From: Aeromicrobium piscarium
GTDB taxonomy: Bacteria > Actinomycetota > Actinomycetes > Propionibacteriales > Nocardioidaceae
Assembly (NCBI RefSeq): GCF_007421815.1
Contig: NZ_VLNT01000011.1
Location: 1-64,000 of the forward strand
Reading direction: 5' to 3'
Length of the DNA stretch: 64,000 nt
The notes under the pieces were generated by a model that did not search any database, was not told where the DNA came from, and saw only the letters and a program-made list of their open reading frames with translations. Below, one piece after another: positions 22,035-30,749 of the stretch (the first letter of the stretch is position 1; each line of letters opens with the position of its first letter). Position numbers and translations under genes: made by a program.

Positions 22035-22444
22035 GAGATCTGCCCCTGCAGCCAGCGGACCGCCTCGCGGGCAGAATCGCCGTCACTGCCCTGAATCGCG
22101 AAGAGGATGACGCGTCGGTCCTCCTGGGTGACGAGTGTCGGCCAGGGCGCACCATCGCGCATCGAGATCGCAGCGATCTGCGACCACGCGAAGCGGTGCC
22201 GCCGGAACCCGTTGACGACGGTCAGTCCCTCGGCATCGGCCCGCACATTGCTCCACGTGACGGCGAAGGCCAAGAGAGCGATGACGCCGATGAAACCCCA
22301 CAGGGTCAGTGCCTGCAGCACGCTGAAGCGGTAGTCCTCGGGAATGGCGTTGCCGACCACGACCATCATCACCACGAGGACGGCGGTCGACATCCACATG
22401 ACGATCGCCACCGCCACCGGGCGGAACCTGCGCACCTCGGACAT
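22031..22444 (-). CDS. PH-domain membrane protein (YdbT/bPH-like)
   Basis: 137 residues with two transmembrane helices at about 10-32 and 47-66, followed by a PH-like domain (RADAEGLTVVNGFRRHRFAW, then ISMRDGAPWPTLVT). Small proteins of this design often follow hisG in actinobacteria. ATG at 22442-22444 overlaps the hisG stop (TGATG). An in-frame ATG 12 nt upstream is an alternative. Function unknown. Confidence 0.82.
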   Translation of the reverse strand: MSEVRRFRPVAVAIVMWMSTAVLVVMMVVVGNAIPEDYRFSVLQALTLWGFIGVIALLAFAVTWSNVRADAEGLTVVNGFRRHRFAWSQIAAISMRDGAPWPTLVTQEDRRVILFAIQGSDGDSAREAVRWLQGQIS

Positions 22445-23289
22445 CAGATCCGGCACGCCAGGATGTCGGTGACGAGGATGCCGCGAGCACCGATCGCGAA
22501 CAGATCGTCCATCACCCGCTGAGCGGTCTCACGTGGCACCATCGACCGCACGGCGGCCCAGCCCTCGCGATGGAGCGGTGACACCGTCGGCGACTCGATG
22601 CCGGGGGTCAGACGCACAGCGTCCTCGACCCGGTCCGTGCTGATGTCGTAGTCCATCATCACGTAGGTCCGCGCCACGATCACGCTCTCCAGCCGGCGGC
22701 GGAACACCTCCAACCCGTCGGGATCGGTGCCATTGCCCCGCGTGACGACGACGGCCTCCGAGCGAAGGATCGGCTCTCCGAACACCTCGAGTCCTGCCTG
22801 GCGCAAGGTGGTGCCGGTCTCGACGACATCGGCGATCGCATCCGCGACGCCGAGTCGGATCGAGGTCTCCACCGCGCCGTCGAGCCGTACGACATCGGAC
22901 TCGATGCCCAGCCGCTCGAGATGCGGGCGGACGATGCCCGGATAGGACGTCGCGATGCGCCGGCCCGCGAGCTCGCTCTCCGCCGCCAGCGTCCCGGCCG
23001 GCGCCGCGAAGCGGAAGGTCGAGGCCCCGAAGCCGAGGGTCATGATCTCCTCGGCCTGCGCGCCCGAGTCCAGCAGGAGGTCACGCCCGGTGATACCGAC
23101 ATCGAGCGTCCCCTCGCCGACGTAGATGGCGATATCGCGAGGACGCAGATAGAAGAACTCCACCTGGTTGTCGTGATCGACGGTGACGAGGTCCTTGGCA
23201 TTGCGACGCTGGCGATAGCCGGCCTCGGTGAGCATGAGGGAGGCGGCCTCAGACAAGGCCCCCTTGTTGGGAACGGCGACCTTCAACAT
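22444..23289 (-). CDS. hisG: ATP phosphoribosyltransferase (long form)
   Basis: First step of histidine synthesis, joining ATP and PRPP. At 281 residues it is the long, HisZ-independent form with a C-terminal regulatory domain that binds histidine. MLKVAVPNKGALSE is the typical start, and DVVETGTTLRQAGLE is the PRPP-loop segment. The C-terminal ESPTVSPLHREGWAAVRSMV (in parts) belongs to the ACT-like domain. hisE lies 82 nt upstream in the same orientation. Confidence 0.97.
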   Translation of the reverse strand: MLKVAVPNKGALSEAASLMLTEAGYRQRRNAKDLVTVDHDNQVEFFYLRPRDIAIYVGEGTLDVGITGRDLLLDSGAQAEEIMTLGFGASTFRFAAPAGTLAAESELAGRRIATSYPGIVRPHLERLGIESDVVRLDGAVETSIRLGVADAIADVVETGTTLRQAGLEVFGEPILRSEAVVVTRGNGTDPDGLEVFRRRLESVIVARTYVMMDYDISTDRVEDAVRLTPGIESPTVSPLHREGWAAVRSMVPRETAQRVMDDLFAIGARGILVTDILACRI

Positions 23290-23370
23290 GGTCTGACTCT
23301 TTCGTCCGATCGGGCTCGGTTCACGGCAGCGGCGGAACCCGGGGCATTCGGTGGTCGAGGCCCGCTGCCG

Positions 23371-23634
23371 TCACAGATGCGCGTAGACGTCGTCGAGCGA
23401 GATGCCGGCGGCGATCATCATCACCTGCGCGTGGTACAGCAGCTGGCTGAGCTCCTCGGCCGCGCGCTCGGGGCCTTCGTGCTCGACCGCCATCCACGAC
23501 TCGGCGGCCTCCTCGACCAGCTTCTTGCCGATGAAGTGGACCCCGGCATCGATCTCGGCGACCGTGCCCGAGCCCTCAGGGCGCGCAGCGGCCTTCTGCT
23601 GCAGCTCGGCGAACAGGCCCTCGAACGTCTTCAT
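23371..23634 (-). CDS. hisE: Phosphoribosyl-ATP pyrophosphatase
   Basis: 87-residue all-alpha NTP pyrophosphatase of the MazG-like fold, second step of histidine synthesis. Conserved acidic helices are [15 protein letters not shown] and [17 protein letters not shown], with the Mg-binding Glu residues. It is upstream of hisG on the same strand, the usual actinobacterial pair. Confidence 0.95.
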   Translation of the reverse strand: MKTFEGLFAELQQKAAARPEGSGTVAEIDAGVHFIGKKLVEEAAESWMAVEHEGPERAAEELSQLLYHAQVMMIAAGISLDDVYAHL

Positions 23635-23670
23635 CGCGCGTCAGTCTATCCGGGTGCTCTGGCCGGCCGG

Positions 23671-24144
23671 TCAACCGCGTAGCCAGCCGAGGGTCGCCCA
23701 GCTCGCGAGCGCGGCCTCGGCGGCCTCGCGGCCCTTGTCCTCACGGCTGTCGGCCAGGCCCGCACGGTCGAGGGCCTGCTCCTCGGTGTCACAGGTGAGC
23801 AGGCCGAAACCGATCGGGACTCCGGTGTCCAGGGACGCGCGCGACAGGCCGTCGGTGGCCGCTGAGGAGACGTACTCGAAGTGCGGCGTACCGCCCCGGA
23901 TGATGACGCCGAGGGCGATGACGACGTCGTACTCGGCCTCCGCCGCCGCCTTGGCGACGAGCGGCAGCTCGAAGGACCCGGCGGTGCGGATGAGGGTCAC
24001 ATCGCTGGCGTGCGCATCGGCGAGAGCCAGCTGGGCGCCCGCCACGAGACCGTCCATGACGGCGGTGTGCCAGCTGGAGGCGACGATCGCCACCTTGGCC
24101 CCCGAGGCGTCGGTGCTCAGCGAGGGCGCTCCATGCCCGCTCAT
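23671..24144 (-). CDS. ribH: 6,7-dimethyl-8-ribityllumazine synthase
   Basis: 157 residues. It condenses ribitylaminouracil with dihydroxybutanone phosphate. Motifs are [13 protein letters not shown] (substrate loop), [16 protein letters not shown] (key [12 protein letters not shown], with the catalytic His) and [17 protein letters not shown]. Its ATG overlaps the ribBA stop (ATGA). It is the last gene of the ribD-E-BA-H operon. Confidence 0.96.
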   Translation of the reverse strand: MSGHGAPSLSTDASGAKVAIVASSWHTAVMDGLVAGAQLALADAHASDVTLIRTAGSFELPLVAKAAAEAEYDVVIALGVIIRGGTPHFEYVSSAATDGLSRASLDTGVPIGFGLLTCDTEEQALDRAGLADSREDKGREAAEAALASWATLGWLRG

Positions 24145-25403
24145 AGTGAAACTCCTTGATCGAGGTCGACGTCGTCGTAGGCGGTCAGGTCGGGCAGGTC
24201 GTGTCCCATCCGGGCCGCCTTGGTCTGCAGGTAGCGCAGATTGTCACGGGTCGGGCGCACCGCGATCGGCAGCCGTTCCGCCACCGTGACACCGTACCGT
24301 CCCAGTTGAACGGCCTTGTCGGGGTTATTGGTCAGCAGCCGTACGGAGGCGATACCGAGCTCACGCAGCATCTGTGCGCCGGCCGCGTAATCGCGATCGT
24401 CCTCTCCGAAGCCGAGCTCGAGATTGGCCTCGACCGTGTCGCGTCCCCGGTCCTGCAGCTCATAGGCCTGCAGCTTGTGCAGTAGGCCGATCCCCCGGCC
24501 CTCGTGTCCGCGCAGATAGACCACCACGCCCGCCCCTGCCGCGGTGATCGCGGCCATCGATGCCTGCAGCTGCGGACCGCAGTCACAGCGCCGGGAGCCG
24601 AGGACATCGCCGGTGAGGCACTCGGAGTGCAGCCGGGTCAGGACGTCATCGGCTCCCGGCTCGCCGTAGACCAGCGCGATGTGCTCCGAGCCGTCGATGG
24701 TGTCGCGGAAGCCGTACGCGGTGAACTCGCCGAACTCGGTGGGCAGCCGCGTCGTGGCGCGCCGCTCGATCTGCGACTCGTGCAGTCGCCGGTAGATCTG
24801 CAGGTCCTCGATGGAGACCAGAGCGAGATCGTGCTCGTCGGCGAAGGCACGCAGGTCGGGCAGACGCTTGAGCGTGCCGTCGTCGTTCATCACCTCGCCG
24901 ATGACCCCGGCCTCGGTGAGCCCTGCGAGCCGCGCGAAATCGACCGCGGCCTCCGTGTGTCCCGGGCGCTCCAGCACGCCGCCGGGCTTCGCCCGCAGCG
25001 GGACGATGTGACCGGGCTGAACGAGTTCGAAGGGCTCGGTCGCCGAGTCCGCCAGCACCCGGCAGGTCCGGGCACGATCGGCCGCGGAGATGCCGGTGGT
25101 GACACCGTCGCGCGCGTCGATCGACACCGTGTACGCGGTCCGCAGCCGATCGCGGTTGTGCGGCGTCATCAGCGGGATCGCCAGCCGGTCGAGGATCTCG
25201 CCCACGACCGGAGCACAGATCAGACCGCTGGAATACCGGACGAGGAAGGCCATCAGCTCCGGTGTGGCCTTCGAGGCGGCGAAGATGATGTCGCCCTCGT
25301 TCTCACGATTCTCGTCGTCGACGACGACGATGGCCTTGCCGGCGGCGATGTCGGCGACCGCCCGCTCGATCGAGTCGAGGCGGATACGGGTGGACTCAGC
25401 CAT
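24141..25403 (-). CDS. ribBA: DHBP synthase / GTP cyclohydrolase II fusion
   Basis: 420 residues. The N-terminal half (about 1-205) is 3,4-dihydroxy-2-butanone-4-phosphate synthase with [10 protein letters not shown] and [10 protein letters not shown]. The C-terminal half is GTP cyclohydrolase II with the Zn site in [18 protein letters not shown] and the [16 protein letters not shown] block. Both active sites look intact, so it supplies both precursors of lumazine. It overlaps ribE by 8 nt and ribH by 4 nt. Confidence 0.97.
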   Translation of the reverse strand: MAESTRIRLDSIERAVADIAAGKAIVVVDDENRENEGDIIFAASKATPELMAFLVRYSSGLICAPVVGEILDRLAIPLMTPHNRDRLRTAYTVSIDARDGVTTGISAADRARTCRVLADSATEPFELVQPGHIVPLRAKPGGVLERPGHTEAAVDFARLAGLTEAGVIGEVMNDDGTLKRLPDLRAFADEHDLALVSIEDLQIYRRLHESQIERRATTRLPTEFGEFTAYGFRDTIDGSEHIALVYGEPGADDVLTRLHSECLTGDVLGSRRCDCGPQLQASMAAITAAGAGVVVYLRGHEGRGIGLLHKLQAYELQDRGRDTVEANLELGFGEDDRDYAAGAQMLRELGIASVRLLTNNPDKAVQLGRYGVTVAERLPIAVRPTRDNLRYLQTKAARMGHDLPDLTAYDDVDLDQGVSL

Positions 25404-26007
25404 GGACGGCTCCTTTCACGAGCAGTCGCTCGACGTACTTGGCCAGCACGTCGACTTCGAGATTCACACGGGCGCCGGGAGCCAAGGCCCCCAGCGTCGT
25501 GTCGGCGAGGGTGGTGGGGATCAGCGAGACGGAGAACCAGGGCTCGGGACCGTCGGCGACCTCCACCACGGTCAGGGACGTGCCGTCCACCGTGATGGAG
25601 CCCTTCTCGACCAGATAGCGCGCGAGCGACTCGGGCAGCGTGAACCGCAGGAACTCCCAATGCTCGCTGGGCGTCCGGTCGAGCAGCCGCGCCGTCCCGT
25701 CGACGTGCCCCTGCACGACATGCCCGCCGAAACGCGTCGTCGGCAGCATGGCGCGTTCCAGGTTGACCCGCGAGCCACCGGTCAGATCACCGAGTGACGA
25801 CCGCTCCAGCGACTCACGCATCACGTCGGCGGTGAAGGTGTCCGCCGTGGGATCGGTCACCGTGAGACAGACCCCGTTGACGGCGATGGAGTCGCCGTGC
25901 CGGGCGCCGTCGGTGACGACCGGACCGCGGACGGTGAGCCGGACGGCATCGCCCTGGTCCTGGACGCCGACGACCTCGCCGACCTCTTCGATCAGACCGG
26001 TGAACAT
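25396..26007 (-). CDS. ribE: Riboflavin synthase alpha chain
   Basis: 203 residues forming two homologous lumazine-binding barrels: [12 protein letters not shown] at the start, [13 protein letters not shown] in the first barrel, [13 protein letters not shown] at the junction and [13 protein letters not shown] in the second. It dismutates lumazine to riboflavin. ATG at 26005-26007 overlaps the ribD stop (TGATG). A longer open frame upstream is antisense-like noise within ribD. Confidence 0.96.
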   Translation of the reverse strand: MFTGLIEEVGEVVGVQDQGDAVRLTVRGPVVTDGARHGDSIAVNGVCLTVTDPTADTFTADVMRESLERSSLGDLTGGSRVNLERAMLPTTRFGGHVVQGHVDGTARLLDRTPSEHWEFLRFTLPESLARYLVEKGSITVDGTSLTVVEVADGPEPWFSVSLIPTTLADTTLGALAPGARVNLEVDVLAKYVERLLVKGAVHG

Positions 26008-27065
26008 CACTCGTACCCCTCTCCCTTGCCCATGGCCTCGCGCGGGGGCGGACCAGGTGTGCCGACGATGCGGATATCCGGCCCGACTGTGCGCAGATCG
26101 TCGATCTCGATCGGCCGTAGATCCGCGAGGGTGGTGGCCTCGCCTTCCAGGGCCGCGCGCCCCGAACCGAGCATCGCCGGGGCGATGTAGCCGATGACGC
26201 GATCGATGACGCCTTCGTTCCAGAAGGCTCCGGCCAGGCGTGGACCACCTTCCAGCCACACGTGGTGGATGTCGTTCTCCATCAGCTTGGCGAGCACGTC
26301 TCGCGGCTCGCGGGACTGGATCAGCAGCGTCGGAGCGACCCGGTCGAACACCCGGTAGTAGTTGGGGATCGTGGTCTCGCCGACGACGATCCGCATGGGC
26401 TGTCGCTCATAGGGCAAGGGCAGGTCGTTCTCGTCGCGGACGGAGAGCCGGGGATCGTCGGCGAGCACGGCACCGGTGCCGGCCATGATCGCATCGCACT
26501 CGGCACGGAAGCGCTGTACGTCGCGTCGCGCCTCGGGGCTCGTGATCCACTTGCTGGTGCCGTCCGGTGCCGCGCTGAGCCCATCGAGCGTGGCCGCGTA
26601 CTTCCAGGTGACGTACGGCCGGCCGTGCCAGTAGCGGTAGGCCCACGGAGCGAGCTGCTCGCGCACCTCGTCGGCGAGCAGGCCGGACTCGACGTGGACG
26701 CCCGCGTCGCGGAGCATCGCCGCTCCCCCGCCGGCGGCCGGGTGCGGATCGTCGATCGCGTACACGACGCGGGCGACACCGGCGTCGATCAGCGCCTGGG
26801 CACACGGACCGGTACGGCCGGTGTGCCCACAGGGCTCGAGGGTGACGACGGCCGTCGCGCCCTGGGCGATGCCGCCGAGCTGCGCGAGGGCGTCGGCCTC
26901 AGCGTGCGGGCCGCCGGGCCGGGCCGTGCGGCCGAGGGCGAGCTCCTGTCCGGAATCGTCGAGGATCACACATCCGACGCTCGGATTGGGCAGGACGTTG
27001 ACATTGTCGCGGGCGGCCTCGAGGGCGCGACGCATGGCGGCGATCTCGTGCTCGGTGGTCGGCAC
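26007..27065 (-). CDS. ribD: Bifunctional diaminohydroxyphosphoribosylaminopyrimidine deaminase / reductase
   Basis: 352 residues from GTG 27063-27065, with GAAGGGG 5-6 nt before it. The N-terminal deaminase has HAEADAL and the Zn motif PCGHTGRTGPC (family form PCSHYGRTPPC, so the spacing is normal). The C-terminal reductase has VTWKYAATLDGLSA, SKWITSPEARRDVQR and LEGGPRLAGAFW. It catalyses steps 2 and 3 of riboflavin synthesis and heads the operon behind an FMN riboswitch. The longer open frame would read into the riboswitch. Confidence 0.96.
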   Translation of the reverse strand: MPTTEHEIAAMRRALEAARDNVNVLPNPSVGCVILDDSGQELALGRTARPGGPHAEADALAQLGGIAQGATAVVTLEPCGHTGRTGPCAQALIDAGVARVVYAIDDPHPAAGGGAAMLRDAGVHVESGLLADEVREQLAPWAYRYWHGRPYVTWKYAATLDGLSAAPDGTSKWITSPEARRDVQRFRAECDAIMAGTGAVLADDPRLSVRDENDLPLPYERQPMRIVVGETTIPNYYRVFDRVAPTLLIQSREPRDVLAKLMENDIHHVWLEGGPRLAGAFWNEGVIDRVIGYIAPAMLGSGRAALEGEATTLADLRPIEIDDLRTVGPDIRIVGTPGPPPREAMGKGEGYE

Positions 27066-27104
27066 TGGTCCCCTTCCGCGGTCGATGCCCGCACGTCCGG
27101 GGTC

Positions 27105-27135
27105 CGACGACGGAGCACGTGGCTCACCGTCGTCG
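27105..27135 (-). terminator. Expression-platform hairpin of the FMN riboswitch
   Basis: CGACGACGG (27127-27135) pairs perfectly with CCGTCGTCG (27105-27113). Its 5' arm overlaps the last bases of P1 by 2 nt, so the hairpin and P1 compete at the edge. No U-tract follows (GACCCCGGACG), so it is either a U-less terminator or a structural switch acting on ribD translation. Confidence 0.55.
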
Positions 27136-27258
27136 CGTGCACCTCCCATCCGGACTTTCACCGTCGGTCCTGGAGTTCCACCAGGTCAACCGGCCCCGGA
27201 GGGCGCGGGTCGCGGACTGTCACCGCCGGCTCGGACTTTCACCGACCCCGGGCACGCG
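27134..27258 (-). promoter_or_regulatory. FMN riboswitch (RFN element) upstream of ribD
   Basis: Minus strand. P1 is CGCGTGC (27252-27258) with GCACGCG (27134-27140). Inside lie the conserved GGTCGGTGAAAGTCC, GCCGGCGGTGACAGTCCGCG in parts, the P4/P5 region and GACGGTGAAAGTCCGGATGGG in parts, which match the RFN consensus strongly. FMN binding should repress the rib operon. A -10-like TAGACT lies at 27282-27287. The element is 69 nt from the ribD start. Confidence 0.95.
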
Positions 27259-27330
27259 AGCACATGGCTCTGATGGGGATCAGTCTACCCGGCTCGTGAC
27301 ACGACCGGTCACCCACTCGTCGGTTGAGCC

Positions 27331-27383
27331 GGCGGTGGGTCATCCCGCACCCGGCTCCACGGGCGGCGCGTCACCCCGCACCG
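27331..27383. repeat. GGCGG...TCACCCCGCACC direct repeats after rpe
   Basis: Two direct copies are present, GGCGGTGGGTCATCCCGCAC (27331) and GGGCGGCGCGTCACCCCGCA (27361), in the 176-bp gap between the rpe stop and the rib leader. A third copy, GGGCGGTGCGTCACCCCGCA, is at 62622, just after rarA. The copies sit about 50-100 nt after the rpe stop. The word resembles the CGGTGA family but is arranged only in direct orientation. Confidence 0.55.
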
Positions 27384-27434
27384 ACACCGGAGAGGTGGGG
27401 GATAGCTCACCTGCCCAGGGGGAGGTCGCCCGGC

Positions 27435-28100
27435 TCAGTGGCGGCAGGCGGCGGCCTGTGCGCGCAGCGTCTCGACCATCGCACCGGGGTCGTCGGCACC
27501 GAAGACCGCCGAACCGGCGACGAAGGTGTCCGCGCCGGCCTCGGCGCAGCGCTCGATCGTCTCGACGGAGACTCCCCCATCGACCTGGAGCCAGATGTCG
27601 CCGCCGACCTTGTCCAACAGCTCGCGGGTGCGCCGGATCTTGGGCAGACATAGATCGAGGAACTTCTGGCCGCCGAAGCCGGGCTCCACGGTCATGACGA
27701 GCACCATATCCAGCTCGGGCAGCAGATCGGCGTAGGGCTCGATCGGCGTCGTGGGCTTGAGCGCCATCGACGCCCGGGCCCCCTTCGCCCGCAGCTCTCG
27801 CGCGAGGCGGACGGGCGCGTGAGCCGCCTCGACGTGGAAGGTCACACTCGATGCCCCGGCCTCGACGAAGGCCGGTCCCCAGCGATCGGGATCCTCGATC
27901 ATCAGATGAGCGTCGATCGGCTGCGCGGCGCTGCGGGCGAGCGACTCGATCACTGGCGCCCCCAGGGTCAGATTGGGCACGAAGTGGTTGTCCATGACGT
28001 CCATGTGCAGGAAATCGGCACTCGGGATCCGGGCCGCCTCCTCGGCGATCCGGGCGAAGTCGGCGTTGAGCAGGCTGGGGGTGATGCGCACGTCGGCCAT
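27435..28100 (-). CDS. rpe: Ribulose-phosphate 3-epimerase
   Basis: 221-residue TIM-barrel metal enzyme of the pentose phosphate pathway. [18 protein letters not shown] is the usual start. Metal and catalytic motifs are [28 protein letters not shown] and the phosphate-binding VDGGV. ATG at 28098-28100. The open frame continues 30 codons upstream without family similarity. A CGGTGA repeat cluster separates it from rsmB. Confidence 0.97.
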   Translation of the reverse strand: MADVRITPSLLNADFARIAEEAARIPSADFLHMDVMDNHFVPNLTLGAPVIESLARSAAQPIDAHLMIEDPDRWGPAFVEAGASSVTFHVEAAHAPVRLARELRAKGARASMALKPTTPIEPYADLLPELDMVLVMTVEPGFGGQKFLDLCLPKIRRTRELLDKVGGDIWLQVDGGVSVETIERCAEAGADTFVAGSAVFGADDPGAMVETLRAQAAACRH

Positions 28101-28172
28101 AGCGCTCAGCCTAGTGACCTGTCGTGGCAGGACTCGAGGCGGCGGGCTCATCACAGCCCGCCCCACCAGCTC

Positions 28173-28290
28173 GGGCGGTGACCTACGCACCCCTCAACCG
28201 TTCGGGCGGTGACCTACGCACCCCTCAAGTGCCGCGAGAGGTGCGTCACTCACCGCTCAAGGGGACGAGAGGTGCGTAACTCACCGCTCA
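28173..28290. repeat. CGGTGA-type hairpin repeat cluster 3
   Basis: Two forward copies of GCGGTGACCTACGCACCCC (28175 and 28206) are followed by two inverted copies, GAGAGGTGCGT(C/A)ACTCACCGC (28236 and 28267). The four units are evenly spaced by about 31 nt. It begins about 20 nt after the rsmB stop on the minus strand and ends well before rpe. The same word recurs in cluster 4 at 46922-47038. Confidence 0.85.
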
Positions 28291-28308
28291 CGGACGGACG
28301 GGGATCGG

Positions 28309-29595
28309 TCAGGCCGGACGCCGCAGGAGGGCGAGGAACATGGCATCCGTACCGTCGCGATGCGGCCACCATTGGCGGGTCGACTCCAGCACCACATCGG
28401 GACGATCCCGGGCCACCGCATCGACCACGCCTCGCGTCTCCGCGACGACCGGCGAGCAGGTGGCGTACGCGACCACGCCGCCGGGACGGACGAGCTCAAG
28501 AGCGCGGTCGAGCAGATCGCGCTGCAACCGGGTCAGATCGGCGAGGTCGTCCGGCGTCCGCCGCCATCGGGACTCCGGGCGACGGCGCAAAGCGCCGAGG
28601 CCCGTGCACGGCGCGTCGACCAGCACTCGGTCGAAGCTGCCCGGCTCCCACGGTCCGTGCCGGCCGTCGTGGACCGTGACCTCGACATTGTCGAGAGCGC
28701 GAACCCCCTGACGGACCAGGTCCGCGCGATGTCGCTGTACCTCGTTCGCCACCACCACGGCACCGCGCTGTCTGGCCAGAGCGCCCCAGAGCGCCGCCTT
28801 GCCGCCGGGACCGGCGCACAGGTCCAACCACCGCTCGTCACGGCCGTCGACCGGGGCCTCGGCCGCCCCGAGGGCCACGAGCTGAGAGCCCTCGTCCTGC
28901 ACACCGGCTCGCCCGTCACGAACCGCCGCGATGTCCCCCGGCACGCCTCCCGCGTCGAGGATGCGGGCGTACGGGGAGAGCGCGCCGGGAGTTCCGGGCA
29001 GCTCATCGGGATCGATGAGGCCGGGCCGGGCGACGAGCGTGACCTTGGGCGGGGCGTTGTCGGCCGTGAGAAGTGCGGGCAGCTCGGCGGGGTCGGGTAG
29101 GGCCGCCCGCAGCTCCCGCACGATCCAGACCGGATGGGAGTAGGCGACGGCCAGTGCCTCATCGCCCTCCAGCCCGCGGGTCACCTCACCGATCCAGGAT
29201 TCGAGATCGCGCGAGGCGATCTTGCGCAGGACGGCGTTGGTGAAGCCCACCGGCTTGTGACCCACGTGCCGACGCACGAGCTCCACCGTGGTCGAGACGG
29301 CGGCATGATCGGGCACCCGCATGCTGAGCAGCTGATGGGCGCCGAGCCGCAGGGCGTCCAGGACGGGCGCGTCGACCCGGTCCAGTCCCTGCCGTGCGAG
29401 GGTCGCGATGACGGCATCGTAGGTGCCGCGCAGCCGGATCGTGCCACTGACCAGCTCGGTCGCGAAGGCCGCGTCGCGCCCGGTCACGCCGCGGTCGCGG
29501 AGCAGCCGCGGCACGACCAGGTTGACGTAGGCGTCCTTGTCGTCGACCTCACGCATCGCCTCGTAGGCGACCGCACGAACGGGGTCGATACTCAT
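28309..29595 (-). CDS. rsmB: 16S rRNA (cytosine-967-C5)-methyltransferase
   Basis: 428 residues. The N-terminal NusB-like RNA-binding domain (about 1-140, MSIDPVRAVAYEAMREVDDKD in parts) is followed by a Rossmann methyltransferase with DLCAGPGGKAALWGALA, the Cys motif DAPCTGLGALRRRPE and the catalytic Cys in YATCSPV. The ATG at 29593-29595 follows GGGGGAG and overlaps the stop of a 33-codon mini-ORF. The Shine-Dalgarno GGGGGAGCG can pair with CGCTCCCC 69 nt upstream. Confidence 0.95.
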   Translation of the reverse strand: MSIDPVRAVAYEAMREVDDKDAYVNLVVPRLLRDRGVTGRDAAFATELVSGTIRLRGTYDAVIATLARQGLDRVDAPVLDALRLGAHQLLSMRVPDHAAVSTTVELVRRHVGHKPVGFTNAVLRKIASRDLESWIGEVTRGLEGDEALAVAYSHPVWIVRELRAALPDPAELPALLTADNAPPKVTLVARPGLIDPDELPGTPGALSPYARILDAGGVPGDIAAVRDGRAGVQDEGSQLVALGAAEAPVDGRDERWLDLCAGPGGKAALWGALARQRGAVVVANEVQRHRADLVRQGVRALDNVEVTVHDGRHGPWEPGSFDRVLVDAPCTGLGALRRRPESRWRRTPDDLADLTRLQRDLLDRALELVRPGGVVAYATCSPVVAETRGVVDAVARDRPDVVLESTRQWWPHRDGTDAMFLALLRRPA

Positions 29596-29693
29596 CGCTC
29601 CCCCACCCGTACCACGATGTGCTCCCATGTCGTCGACCAAGAGCCGCTCCGGTCGACGCATGGGGAGCGAATCCCGGTTCTCGGCGCGCTCAT
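29592..29693 (-). CDS. Mini-ORF (33 aa) between fmt and rsmB
   Basis: ATG at 29691-29693 overlaps the fmt stop (ATGA), and the TGA overlaps the rsmB ATG (ATGA). The head is diverged (MSAPRTGIRS) and the tail is HIVVRVGER, so membership of the MSERSER family rests on position, double overlap and architecture. CCCATGCGTCGACC pairs with GGTCGACGACATGGG with one bulged base. Outside it, CGCTCCCC pairs with the rsmB Shine-Dalgarno GGGGAGCG. Confidence 0.5.
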   Translation of the reverse strand: MSAPRTGIRSPCVDRSGSWSTTWEHIVVRVGER

Positions 29694-30613
29694 CGCAGAC
29701 TCACCGTCGTCGCGCCGCCGAGGCCGCGGCCCCAGTCCGCGGCGTCCATCTCCTTCTTGCCGTGGGGCCGCACCCGGCCGAGCCGGATGTCCTCGGTCGC
29801 GGTGCCGACGAGCACCTCTCGCTTGGTGATACGCGCCTCGCCGGGGGCGAGATCGCTGGACTCGGCGATCTCGACCGGGCCGACCTTGAGCCGGGCGTCG
29901 TCGTAGGTCGTCCAGGCACCGGGCGCCGGGGTGCATCCGCGGATCTGACGGTCGACCGCGAAGGCCGGACGATCCCAGAGGATGCGGGCATCCTCGGTGC
30001 TCAGCTTGGCCGCGTACGAGACCCCGTCCTCGGGCTGGGCGATGGCACCGATATCACCGTCCTCGATGTGATCCACGGCATCGACCAGCAGCCGGGACCC
30101 GAGGTCGGCAAGCCGTTCGAGCAGCGTGCCCGACGTGTCCTCGGGCCGGATGCGCTCGGTGATCGTGCCCAGCACCGGGCCGGCGTCGAGCTCCTCGACG
30201 AGGCTGAACACCGTCGCGCCCGTGACCTCGTCCCCGGCCATGATCGACCGCTGAACCGGCGCGGCGCCACGCCAGGCGGGCAGCACGGAGAAGTGCAGGT
30301 TGATCCAGCCGAACTCGGGCAGGTCGAGCAGGTCACGGCGCAGGAGCGCGCCGTAGGCGACGATCGCCCCGACATCGGGCTTCAACGACCTCAGCTCGTC
30401 GAGGAACTCCGAATCCGAGGCCGAGACCGGCTTGAGCACCGGCAGACCCGCCTCCTCGGCGGCCACCGCGACAGCGGACGGTTCGAGCCGTCGTCCGCGC
30501 CCGACGCGAGCATCCGGCCGAGTCACCACGGCGATCACCTCGTGCCGGCTCGCGAGCAGGGCGCGCAGTGTCGGGACGGCGGTCTCGGGGGTTCCGGCGA
30601 AGACGACTCTCAC
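29690..30613 (-). CDS. fmt: Methionyl-tRNA formyltransferase
   Basis: 307 residues. It formylates initiator Met-tRNA using 10-formyl-THF. The GTG start gives MRVVFAGTPETAVPTL, the family N-terminus. The active-site stretch is INLHFSVLPAWRGAAPVQ, and the C-terminal OB-like tRNA-binding domain starts near 205. Upstream codons in frame lack similarity and run into the repeat region. The gene order priA-fmt-rsmB-rpe is typical of actinobacteria. Confidence 0.96.
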   Translation of the reverse strand: MRVVFAGTPETAVPTLRALLASRHEVIAVVTRPDARVGRGRRLEPSAVAVAAEEAGLPVLKPVSASDSEFLDELRSLKPDVGAIVAYGALLRRDLLDLPEFGWINLHFSVLPAWRGAAPVQRSIMAGDEVTGATVFSLVEELDAGPVLGTITERIRPEDTSGTLLERLADLGSRLLVDAVDHIEDGDIGAIAQPEDGVSYAAKLSTEDARILWDRPAFAVDRQIRGCTPAPGAWTTYDDARLKVGPVEIAESSDLAPGEARITKREVLVGTATEDIRLGRVRPHGKKEMDAADWGRGLGGATTVSLR

Positions 30614-30651
30614 GTCGATCGAGTCTAGGCCGTCGCCTCTCCCCCAGCCCC

Positions 30652-30745
30652 TGGCGGTAGCTGGTCCACCCATCACCCACCGGAAACGCTGACGACCTAC
30701 CGCCACCACGCCGGAAAGGTTGATGGCCTACCGCCACCACGTGAG
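30652..30745. repeat. GGCGGTAG-type repeat cluster after priA
   Basis: Two copies of GACGACCTACCGCCACCACG or GATGGCCTACCGCCACCACG (30691 and 30722) and one opposite copy GGCGGTAGCTGGTCC near 30655 fill the gap between the priA stop (30750) and fmt. The architecture matches the CGGTGA clusters, but the conserved head is GGCGGTAG. Confidence 0.65.
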
Positions 30746-30749
30746 GGAC

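Noticed and set aside
26262-27299. 345-codon plus-strand frame over ribD and the riboswitch
   Set aside because: It crosses a clear RFN element and is a shadow of ribD.
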